DNA of 64,000 bases from Kitasatospora sp. DSM 101779 (GTDB lineage: Bacteria; Actinomycetota; Actinomycetes; Streptomycetales; Streptomycetaceae), in NCBI RefSeq assembly GCF_025655475.1, contig NZ_JAHTIK010000001.1:3297581-3361580 (forward strand). The letters are read 5' to 3'. Below the pieces are notes generated by a model that saw only the letters and a list, made by a program, of their open reading frames with translations, searched no databases and was not told the DNA's origin. The position numbers and the translations under genes were made by a program. Below, in pieces: positions 49,613 to 56,913 of the stretch; within the stretch, counting starts at the first letter, position 1; every line of letters starts with the position of its first letter.

Positions 49613-50080
49613 TCAGGTTCGTTCACTCCAGGGTGCTGGGCCGCGGAAGGCCCTCATCCGGATGGCCTGGGCGCCCGTGTGGGCGGCCTGGGCCTGGTTG
49701 ATCAGCTGCTCGTCCTGCTTGGCTGCTCCGGCACCGGAGACGCGCACATAGCCGCCGTGCTTGGCTGCCACTGCCACTGCCTTCGGTGCCTGGGTCGGTC
49801 GCTCGTCGCGCAGCTCGAGGCCGCCGCCGAAGATCGCCCAGTCACGGGACAGACCCGTCTCGAAGGAATCGGCGCCGCCGAGGCCAGTGAAGCCGGAGCC
49901 ACTGACAACGGAGACATCGGTGCCCTGGAGACCCAGCCCGTTTTCGGCCAGCACGACCACGCCGCGCAGACGCGAGACGACGGTCGAGGTGCCACGGGTG
50001 CCGAACATCGAGGGAGCGCACACGGGCATGGCGAAAACGGTCTGGCCAGTCAGTTTGGTGATCGTCTTCGTGGTTTCCAC
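49613..50080 (-). CDS. Unrecognised protein upstream of wblC
   Basis: A 155-residue protein from GTG 50080, which has an excellent ribosome binding site (GAGAGGAGG, 8 bp upstream). No signal peptide or membrane helix. A Gly/Ser/Val-rich middle (LRGVVVLAENGLGLQGTD, SVVSGSGFTGLGGADS) suggests beta structure; the last third is Gln/Ala-rich helix. I do not recognise a family. It is preceded by a WhiB7-type AT-rich promoter and followed by the hairpin ahead of wblC, so it may share wblC's control. Confidence 0.65.
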   Translation of the reverse strand: METTKTITKLTGQTVFAMPVCAPSMFGTRGTSTVVSRLRGVVVLAENGLGLQGTDVSVVSGSGFTGLGGADSFETGLSRDWAIFGGGLELRDERPTQAPKAVAVAAKHGGYVRVSGAGAAKQDEQLINQAQAAHTGAQAIRMRAFRGPAPWSERT

Positions 50081-50275
50081 TGTCTTCGCCTCCTCTCGGC
50101 GTCTCGCGGTGCCCAGTCCCCCGGGCCCCGGTGTTCGGATATTGGTCGGTCCTGCTGGTGATGCTGTGTGGAGCTGTGGTGGCCGGTAGGTCCTCACGGA
50201 CCCGGCCGTGCTCGAACGGCACGCGGAAGTGGGCCTTCCACGGCCTTGCGATCTCGTCCCCTTGACCGCTCCGGC

Positions 50276-50314
50276 AGGCTATTGCGCGCGGCGTACGGGG
50301 CGCAAACTATTTTT
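50276..50314 (-). promoter_or_regulatory. AT-rich promoter of WhiB7/WblC-dependent type
   Basis: On the minus strand TTGCGC (50305-50300), an 18-bp spacer and TAGCCT (50281-50276), with an AT-only stretch AAAAATAGT (50314-50306) directly upstream of the -35. An AT-rich tract before -35 is the hallmark of WhiB7-activated promoters. The start would be about 190 bp before the 155-residue gene. The 50081-50347 gap has no other feature. Confidence 0.55.
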
Positions 50315-50347
50315 CCGGCGAGTTCCGGAGTGATCTCCACGAGCGGC

Positions 50348-52600
50348 TCAGGCCGGCTCGGTCGGCTCCCCCACGAGCCCGTCCGCGGTCTCATCGGAGA
50401 CCACGTCTACGAGCTCTTCCCCCGCGCACAACGAGAGCACAGCGGCGCCGTACTTGTCCAGTTTCATGGCGCCCACCCCGGAAATCCGGGACAGTTCGCG
50501 CTCGTCCGCCGGGACGTCCTCGGCGATCGCCATCAGGGTGGCGTCGGTGAACACCACGTAGGCGGGCGCGCCCTGCTTCTTCGCCTGGGCCGCGCGCCAG
50601 GCGCGCAGCCGCTCGTACAGGGCCTCGTCCATCGAGGAGGGGCAGCCCTCGCAGCGGCGCAGCTTGCGCTCGACCGCCTCGGTGAGGGTGCGGCCGCAGA
50701 CCCGGCAGGTGACGGGGCCGCGCGGGGCGCGGCGGGAGGCCCGGGCCTCGCCGTGCTCGACGCCGCCGCGTCCGCCGCGGGATCCCGCGCGGGCGGTGCC
50801 GGAGCCGGGCCGCAGGCCGTCCAGGAAGCGGGTGGGGCGGCGGCTCGCGCGGCCGCCGGGGGAACGTGAGAGCGCCCAGGAGAGCATCAGGTGCTGCCGT
50901 GCGCGGGTCACGCCGACGTAGAGCAGCCGGCGCTCCTCCTCGACCTGCTCGTCGGTCTTGGCGTAGATGATCGGCAGGGTGCCCTCGCTGAGGCCGACGA
51001 GGAAGACGGCGTCCCACTCCAGGCCCTTGGCGGCGTGCAGCGATGCCAGGGTGACCCCCTCGACGGCCGGGGCGTGCTGGGCGGCGGCTCGGGCGTCGAG
51101 CTCGGCGACGTAGGCGGCGAGGTCGGTGCTCTCCCCCGCGCTGCGGCGGCCGGCCTCGAACTCCTCGGCGAGCCGGACGAGCGCGGCCAGCGACTCCCAG
51201 CGCTCGCGGACGGCGCCGGAGCCGGCCGGCGGGGTTGCGGTGAAGCCGCGGGTGGCGAGCACCGCGCGGACCTGGCCGGCGAGGTCGGGCTCGTCGGCGG
51301 TCAGCGGGTCGGACGCGGCCCGGGCGGCGCCCTTGAGCAGCACCCCGGCCTCGCGGACCTCGGGTCGTTCGAAGAACCGCTCCGCGCCCTTGAGCTGGTA
51401 GGGCAGGCCGAGGTCGGAGAGGGCCTGCTCGTAGACCTCGGACTGGCCGTTGGTGCGGAACAGCACGGCGATCTCGCTCGCCCGCACACCGCTGTCCAGC
51501 AGCTTGCGGATGCGGTGCGCGGTGGACTCCGCCTCGGTCGGCTCGTCCGGGTACTCGGCGTACTCGGGCTCGGGCCCGGCCTCGCGCTGCGAGACCAGCT
51601 CCAGCCGGTGCTGGGCGGCCTGGCCGCGGGCCTGGGCGAGCAGCCCGTTGGCCAGGTGCACCACCTGCGGGCTGGAGCGGTAGTCGCGCACCAGCTTCAC
51701 CACGGTGGCGTCCGGGTGCCGGGTGCGGAAGTGCAGCAGGTACTCGGGGGTCGCGCCGGTGAAGGAGTAGATGGTCTGGCTGGCGTCGCCGACCACGCAG
51801 AGGCTGGCGCCGCCGGCCGTCCACTGGTCCAGCAGCCGTTGCTGGAGCGGGGAGACGTCCTGGTACTCGTCCACGGTGATGTGCCGGTACTGGGCGCGGA
51901 CCCGCTCGGCGATCTCCGGCCGGTCCTCCAGGATGGCCGCGGTCAGCAGCAGCACGTCCTCGAAGTCGATCACGCCGCGGTCGCGCTTGGTCTGCTCGTA
52001 CGTCGCGTAGACCCGGGCGATCTCGGCCGGGTCGCGCGGGGCCTCGCGGCCGGTCTTGGCAACGGCGGCCGGGTAGTCGTCCGGCACGATCTGGGTGACC
52101 TTGCACCACTCGATCTCGCCGGTGAGGTCGCGCAGCTCGGTGCGCTGCACCCGCAGGCCGGTGCGGGCGGCGGCCTCGGCGACCAGCTGGACCTTGCGCT
52201 CCAGCAGCCGCGGCACCTCGCCGCCGACCGCCCGCGGCCAGAAGTACTGGAGCTGGCGGAGCGCCGCCGAGTGGAAGGTGCGGGCCTGCACGCCGTCCGC
52301 GCCGAGCTGGCGGAGCCGGCCGCGCATCTCGCCCGCGGCCCGGGCGGTGAAGGTGACGGCGAGGACCTGCTGGGGCTGGTAGACGCCGCTGCGCACCCCG
52401 TAGGCGATCCGGTGGGTGATCGCCCGGGTCTTCCCGGTGCCGGCGCCCGCGAGCACGCAGACGGGCCCGGTGAGGGCGGTGGCGACGGCGCGCTGCTCGG
52501 GGTCGAGCCCGGCGAGCACCGCGTCGGCGCCGGCGGGGGCGGCGGCGTAGGAGCCGTACGGGTCGTACGGGCCGGACATGCCCGAGAGCTCTTCCTGCAT
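50348..52600 (-). CDS. uvrD2: UvrD2-type superfamily 1A DNA helicase with HRDC domain
   Basis: A 750-residue 3'-5' helicase. Motif I GAGTGKTRAITHR, motif II VDEYQDVS, motif III QTIYSFTGA, motif V LHAAKGLEWDAVFL and VI VGVTRARQHL are intact. A C-terminal tetracysteine module (CRVCG...CEGC) and an HRDC domain (last ~90 residues) give the exact architecture of mycobacterial UvrD2. ATG 52600 has AGAGGATGG upstream; the longer open frame adds an Arg-rich, non-homologous segment. Divergent from the mycoredoxin gene. Confidence 0.93.
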   Translation of the reverse strand: MQEELSGMSGPYDPYGSYAAAPAGADAVLAGLDPEQRAVATALTGPVCVLAGAGTGKTRAITHRIAYGVRSGVYQPQQVLAVTFTARAAGEMRGRLRQLGADGVQARTFHSAALRQLQYFWPRAVGGEVPRLLERKVQLVAEAAARTGLRVQRTELRDLTGEIEWCKVTQIVPDDYPAAVAKTGREAPRDPAEIARVYATYEQTKRDRGVIDFEDVLLLTAAILEDRPEIAERVRAQYRHITVDEYQDVSPLQQRLLDQWTAGGASLCVVGDASQTIYSFTGATPEYLLHFRTRHPDATVVKLVRDYRSSPQVVHLANGLLAQARGQAAQHRLELVSQREAGPEPEYAEYPDEPTEAESTAHRIRKLLDSGVRASEIAVLFRTNGQSEVYEQALSDLGLPYQLKGAERFFERPEVREAGVLLKGAARAASDPLTADEPDLAGQVRAVLATRGFTATPPAGSGAVRERWESLAALVRLAEEFEAGRRSAGESTDLAAYVAELDARAAAQHAPAVEGVTLASLHAAKGLEWDAVFLVGLSEGTLPIIYAKTDEQVEEERRLLYVGVTRARQHLMLSWALSRSPGGRASRRPTRFLDGLRPGSGTARAGSRGGRGGVEHGEARASRRAPRGPVTCRVCGRTLTEAVERKLRRCEGCPSSMDEALYERLRAWRAAQAKKQGAPAYVVFTDATLMAIAEDVPADERELSRISGVGAMKLDKYGAAVLSLCAGEELVDVVSDETADGLVGEPTEPA

Positions 52601-52771
52601 GGCTACCATCCTCTCAGCCCGGCGGGCGGTGCGGACCGGACCGCACATCCTGGCAGCCGGCGGTGACAGCGGCCGGGTTCTCCACAGGCGTCCGCCCCGC
52701 GGCCGGCAGCAGCGGTACGACGATCGCTCCGCCGCCCGGCGTGTGGCCTTCCGCACGCGCCGGGCTCGTGC

Positions 52772-52797
52772 GGAATGACGGATGCGCGCCGTGCGTT
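52772..52797 (+). promoter_or_regulatory. SigR-dependent promoter of the mycoredoxin gene
   Basis: GGAAT (52772-52776), exactly 18 bases, then GTT (52795-52797): a perfect SigR promoter, 44 bp before ATG 52842. Same geometry as the sigR-rsrA promoter in this window. Confidence 0.9.
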
Positions 52798-52841
52798 GGG
52801 ACCCCTGACCGTACGCCCCCTCTCCGAAGGAGCACGCCGCC

Positions 52842-53099
52842 ATGTCCGGCACCGTCACGATGTACAGCACGACCTGGTGCGGCTACTGCAACCGCCTCAA
52901 GAGCCAGCTTGAGCGCGAGGGCATTTCCTACACCGAGATCAACATCGAGCTGGACCCGGCCTCGGCGAGCTTCGTGGAGTCGGTGAACAACGGCAACCAG
53001 ACCGTGCCGACCGTGCTGGTCGAGCCGAAGAGCGGCGGCGAGCAGGTCGTGATGACCAACCCGAGCCTGCGCCAGGTCCAGGCGGCGCTGGCCGGCTGA
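52842..53099 (+). CDS. mrx1: Mycoredoxin (Mrx1-type glutaredoxin-like protein)
   Basis: An 85-residue thioredoxin-fold protein with active site WCGYC (C13, C16) at the start of the first helix and QTVPTVLVE providing the cis-proline. It reduces mixed disulfides with mycothiol, the streptomycete low-molecular-weight thiol. AAGGAG lies 9 bp before ATG 52842. The SigR promoter and mycothiol dependence place it in the SigR thiol-stress regulon. Glutaredoxin-like NrdH is the alternative, but NrdH usually sits with nrdEF. Confidence 0.92.
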   Translation: MSGTVTMYSTTWCGYCNRLKSQLEREGISYTEINIELDPASASFVESVNNGNQTVPTVLVEPKSGGEQVVMTNPSLRQVQAALAG

Positions 53100-53136
53100 C
53101 GGCGCACCGGAACGCACCGCCGTTCCGAAGGCCCTG

Positions 53137-53171
53137 CACGGCCCCGGCGGAGGTCCTCCGCCGGGGCCGTG
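53137..53171. terminator. Terminator after mrx1
   Basis: CACGGCCCCGGCGGAGG and its perfect 17-bp complement separated by one base (the real loop opens a few pairs). Lies between the convergent mrx1 and GntR genes. Confidence 0.88.
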
Positions 53172-53233
53172 CCGCGTTCCGGTTCCGCCCCCCGAGGTCG
53201 ACCGAGGACCGTCGGGGCGCCGGTGCGGGCGGG

Positions 53234-54058
53234 TCAGGGGACGCCGGCCGCCGCCCGGGCGGGCGCGTCGGTGCCGGCCTGCGCCGTCCCGAGTCCGTAG
53301 AGCAGCCGGCAGCGGTCGGCCGCGTACCGGGTCTCGACCACCCGGACGGGGCCGCGGGCGTCACTGGTGACCCGGGTCTGCACCAGCAGCGGCACCCCTG
53401 GGCCGACCTCGAACCAGGCGGCCTCCTCCGGCCCCGGCATCCGGGCCACCAGCCGGTCGGCCGCGGCGCACTCGCAGCGCCCGATCGCGGCGAGCACCGT
53501 CTCGTCGCCGCCGGGCACCGGTTCCGGCTCCATCAGCGGCGTCCCGGCGGCCAGGCCCGCCCGGTAGTGGCTCTCCTCGATCGAGTACGGCTCGCGGTCG
53601 GTGAGCCGGAGCTGCCGGCGGACCACCACGGCCTCCCCGGGCAGCATGCCCAGCAGCTCGGCGATGTCGGCCCGGGCGCGCACCACGAGCATCTCGAAGT
53701 CGCAGGTGAGCCGGCGGCCGGCGGCCCGGGCCTCCTCGGCGTAGACCTCGGAGGGGGCGGACAGGCAGTCCTGCGGGCCGGCGGTCTGCCGCGGCGGCCC
53801 GAAGGCCCGGTGGTCCAGCATCGGCTGCTGCTTCAGGTAGGTGCCCTTGCCCTGGAGACGGACCAGCCGCCCCTCGTTGACCAGGACGTCGACCGCGAGG
53901 CGCACGGTGTTCCGGGCCACGCCGTAGTGGTGCTCCAACTCGGTCTCGACGGGCAGCTGTGCCCCGCCCTGCCACTCACCGGACTCGATCCGGCGGCGCA
54001 GGTCGGCGGCGAGGCGCTGGTACTTGGGAGCGGGCACTCCGGCTCGGGGGATCGTCAC
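53234..54058 (-). CDS. GntR/HutC-family regulator with UTRA domain
   Basis: A 274-residue regulator: N-terminal winged helix (about 10-76; LAADLRRRIESGEWQGGAQLP, HYGVARNTVRLAVDVLVNEGRL) and C-terminal UTRA ligand-binding domain (about 100-250). UTRA regulators sense small metabolites such as sugars, urocanate or phosphonates. DasR belongs to the same family, but nothing here marks this protein as DasR. GTG 54058 has no ribosome binding site; TACATT ends 7 bp upstream, so a leaderless start is likely. Confidence 0.85.
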   Translation of the reverse strand: MTIPRAGVPAPKYQRLAADLRRRIESGEWQGGAQLPVETELEHHYGVARNTVRLAVDVLVNEGRLVRLQGKGTYLKQQPMLDHRAFGPPRQTAGPQDCLSAPSEVYAEEARAAGRRLTCDFEMLVVRARADIAELLGMLPGEAVVVRRQLRLTDREPYSIEESHYRAGLAAGTPLMEPEPVPGGDETVLAAIGRCECAAADRLVARMPGPEEAAWFEVGPGVPLLVQTRVTSDARGPVRVVETRYAADRCRLLYGLGTAQAGTDAPARAAAGVP

Positions 54059-54313
54059 ACCGGTGAATGTAGTCAGCCGGGTTCCTGCATTTCAGGGAAA
54101 CGGGCCAAGAACGCCGTCGAGAGGTTTCGACCGGGCGCGAACCGCGCACACGGGCGCACTCCGTCGCAGGTGGGCGCCGGTCCGAACGGCTTCGGTCGCA
54201 CTTCGCACCGATATCGCCGCTTGAACGGAAGCCGGACGGAAGTCGGACGAAAGGCGGGCGGAACGCCGGCCGTGGTCGGGCGGCACGGACGAAAGAAAAG
54301 GGATTCCGAAGCA

Positions 54314-54350
54314 GAAAGGGGCGCGCAGACAATGTCCGCGCGCCCCTTTC
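54314..54350 (-). terminator. Terminator of nudC
   Basis: GAAAGGGGCGCGC and its perfect 13-bp complement with an 11-base loop, 39 bp after the nudC stop. The 250 bp between it and the GntR start carry that gene's promoter region; nothing else is recognisable. Confidence 0.8.
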
Positions 54351-54389
54351 CCGACGGTGGCCCGGGCTGCACCGGGCCGGGCCGGTGAC

Positions 54390-55322
54390 CTACCAGCGGG
54401 CCGCCGCCGGCAGCGGTTCGCCGTACCAGAGCTCGACCAGGTGCCGGGCGATCGAGATCCCGGACGGCGGCAGGATCTCGCCCGCCGCCATGCCGGCGGC
54501 CAGCTCCTCGCGGGAGAACCAGCGCGCCTCGGCCAGCTCCTCGCCGTCCACGGTGATCGCGGTGCCGGCCGGGTCCGCCCGTCCGACGAAGCCCAGCATC
54601 AGGCTGGAGGGGAACGGCCAGGGCTGGCTCGCCACGTACTCGACGTCACTGACCCGCACGCCGGCCTCCTCGAAGACCTCGCGGGCGACCGCCTGCTCGA
54701 TCGACTCGCCCGGCTCGACGAAGCCGGCCAGGGTGGACCAACGGCCCTCCGGCCAGATCGCCTGACGCCCCAGCAGGCAGCGGTCCCGGTCGTCGGTGAT
54801 CAGCATGATCACCGCCGGGTCGGTCCGCGGGTAGTGCTCGGCCGCGCAGGAGGTGCACCGGCGGACGTGGCCGGCACCGGCCTTCTCGGTGCGGTGGCCG
54901 CAGCGCGAGCAGAAGCTGTGCAGCCGGTGCCAGTGCTCCAGGGCGACGGCGTGCACCAGCAGCCCGGCGTCCCGGTCGGAGAGCGCGGCGCCGACCTCGC
55001 GCAGCCCGGCCGGGCGGGCGTCGCCGTCCAGCCGGCCCGGCAGGCTCTCGCCGGCCAGCGCGAAGTAGGAGACGCCGTCGTCGTCGGTGCCGAGGTAGAA
55101 GCGGTCGCCGCCGTCCGGCGCCTCGAAGGAGGGCAGCAGGACGAGCTCGGTGCCCCGCTCGGTGTCGACCACGAAGGCCTCGCCGCCGGCGATCGGCAGC
55201 ACCTTGGTGGTCGGGTGGCTCCAGGCCGCGGCCAGCCACGGCTCGTCGAACCGATGGTGCGCGGCACGGTCCACCCCGGCGCGGGCCAGGGCCAGGTGCC
55301 TGGTGTCAGACGCGCTGCTCAA
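54390..55322 (-). CDS. nudC: NAD(H) pyrophosphatase NudC
   Basis: A 310-residue Nudix enzyme hydrolysing NADH and NAD-capped RNA. A zinc ribbon (CSRC then CTSC, about 137-160), the Nudix box GFVEPGESIEQAVAREVFEE and the downstream SQPWPFPSSLM motif that defines the NADH subgroup are all present. TTG 55322 is the longest start; its ribosome binding site is weak. Same strand as, and about 50 bp downstream of, the dipeptidase gene. Confidence 0.93.
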   Translation of the reverse strand: MSSASDTRHLALARAGVDRAAHHRFDEPWLAAAWSHPTTKVLPIAGGEAFVVDTERGTELVLLPSFEAPDGGDRFYLGTDDDGVSYFALAGESLPGRLDGDARPAGLREVGAALSDRDAGLLVHAVALEHWHRLHSFCSRCGHRTEKAGAGHVRRCTSCAAEHYPRTDPAVIMLITDDRDRCLLGRQAIWPEGRWSTLAGFVEPGESIEQAVAREVFEEAGVRVSDVEYVASQPWPFPSSLMLGFVGRADPAGTAITVDGEELAEARWFSREELAAGMAAGEILPPSGISIARHLVELWYGEPLPAAARW

Positions 55323-55373
55323 CTCGGTCCATCCCCGTTCGAAGTCGCATCTTCCGAATCGTCGTCACCCGGA

Positions 55374-56768
55374 TCACGGCCGGGTCCCGGCCAGCTCGCC
55401 CCACAGGTACGCCGAGGTCTCGACGCCCTTGCGCAGCAGGTCCAGCTCCACCTTCTCGTTGACGGAGTGCCAGCCGTCCGAGGGCACCGAGATGCCCAGG
55501 AACAGCACCGGCGCCCCCAGCACGTCCTGCAGGTCCGCGGCGGGGCCGGAGCCGCCCTCCCGGGTGAACAGGACCTTCTGCTCGAAGGCCCGGCCCATCG
55601 CCCGGACGACCGCCTGCAGCGCCGGGTGGTCCAGCGGGGTCAGGCAGGGCCGGGTCGCACCGGGGAAGACGATCTCGTACCGGACGCCCTGGGGCACCTG
55701 CTCGGCGACCCAGGCGCGGACGGCCTCCCGGACCTTCTCCACCTCCTGCCCGGCGACCAGCCGGAAGGAGAGCTTCAGGTGCGCCTCGGAGGGCACGATG
55801 GTCTTGCCGCCGGGCCCGGTGTAGCCGCCCCAGATGCCGTTGACCTCGGCCGTCGGGCGGGCCCAGATCCGCTCCAGGGTGGAGTAGCCGGCCTCGCCCT
55901 GGGTTCCGTACGACTTGGCCACCCGCAGCCACTGCGCCTCGTCGAAGGGCAGCTCGGCGAAGAGCTCGCGCTCGCGGTCGGTCAGCTCGACCACGCCGTC
56001 GTAGAAGCCGGGGACGGCGACCCTGCGGTCGGCGTCGTGCAGAGCGGCGGCCAGCGAGGCGGCCACCTCGGCCGGGTTGGGCACCGCGCCGCCGAAGGAG
56101 CCGGAGTGGATGTCGGTGTCCGGGCCGAAGAAGTCGATCTGGCAGTCGGCCAGGCCGCGCATGCCGGTGCAGACGGTCGGCGTGGTCTCGGACCACATGC
56201 CGGTGTCCGAGATGACCACCACGTCGGCGGCGAGCCGCTCGGCCTCGCGGCGCACCAGGGCGGCGAAGTTCGGCGAGCCGGACTCCTCCTCGCCCTCGAT
56301 CAGCAGCTTGAGGTTGACCGCGGGCGCGGTGCGGCCGGTGGCTGCGAGGTGGGCGCGCACCCCCAGCGTGTGGAAGAAGACCTGGCCCTTGTCGTCGGCC
56401 GCGCCGCGGGCGAACAGCTGCCGGCCGACCACGGTCGGGGTGAACGGCTCGGTCTCCCAGCCGTCCTCCTTCGCCGCGGGCTGCACGTCGTGGTGCCCGT
56501 AGACCAGGACGGTCGGCGCGGACGCCTCCCCGGACGGCCACTCGGCGAACACCGCCGGCAGCCCGTCGGTCTCCCACACCTCGGCCACCGGGAAGCCGGA
56601 GCCGCGCAGCGCGCCGGCCAGCCACTCGGCCGAGCGACGGACGTCGCCGGCCCGGTCCGGGTCGGCGGAGACGGAGGGAATGCTCAGCCAGTCGGAGAGT
56701 TCCCGCAGGAAGGCGGGCTCGTGCTCGTCGATGTAGGAGCGGACGACGCTGTCCGGGGTTTTCGTCAT
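55374..56768 (-). CDS. M20-family dipeptidase
   Basis: A 464-residue zinc peptidase of the M20/CNDP-like type. Metal residues are visible in VYGHHDVQP (H and D), ARGAADDKGQ (bridging Asp), IEGEEESGSPN (catalytic Glu pair), VVISDTGM and the C-terminal SDGWHSVNEKV. Two domains: catalytic (about 1-190 and 380-464) and dimerisation (about 195-375). Substrates are likely dipeptides or N-acyl amino acids. Probably cotranscribed with nudC. Confidence 0.92.
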   Translation of the reverse strand: MTKTPDSVVRSYIDEHEPAFLRELSDWLSIPSVSADPDRAGDVRRSAEWLAGALRGSGFPVAEVWETDGLPAVFAEWPSGEASAPTVLVYGHHDVQPAAKEDGWETEPFTPTVVGRQLFARGAADDKGQVFFHTLGVRAHLAATGRTAPAVNLKLLIEGEEESGSPNFAALVRREAERLAADVVVISDTGMWSETTPTVCTGMRGLADCQIDFFGPDTDIHSGSFGGAVPNPAEVAASLAAALHDADRRVAVPGFYDGVVELTDRERELFAELPFDEAQWLRVAKSYGTQGEAGYSTLERIWARPTAEVNGIWGGYTGPGGKTIVPSEAHLKLSFRLVAGQEVEKVREAVRAWVAEQVPQGVRYEIVFPGATRPCLTPLDHPALQAVVRAMGRAFEQKVLFTREGGSGPAADLQDVLGAPVLFLGISVPSDGWHSVNEKVELDLLRKGVETSAYLWGELAGTRP

Positions 56769-56830
56769 ACGGACGACTTTAGTTCGCCCGGACGGGTGCG
56801 CGCCCCGCCCCGTCGACGCAGCCGCCCGTA

Positions 56831-56876
56831 ACCTCGGTCACCTCCCGCGCCGGACGGGGCGGGAGGTGACCGAGGT
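56831..56876 (-). terminator. Terminator of the ABC exporter operon
   Basis: An 18-bp perfect stem (ACCTCGGTCACCTCCCGC and complement) around a 10-base loop, 37 bp after the permease stop and 62 bp before the M20 gene. Confidence 0.88.
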
Positions 56877-56913
56877 GGGGGCGGGTCGCAGAGGACCCGC
56901 CGGTGCGGGCGGG

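Noticed and set aside
49449-49626. Upstream ORF starting GTG 49626 in the wblC leader
   Set aside because: No usable ribosome binding site, and its frame runs through the terminator and on into wblC without a stop.
53234-54058. DasR identity for the GntR/UTRA regulator
   Set aside because: Family fits but nothing distinguishes DasR from many HutC-type regulators and no sugar genes are adjacent.
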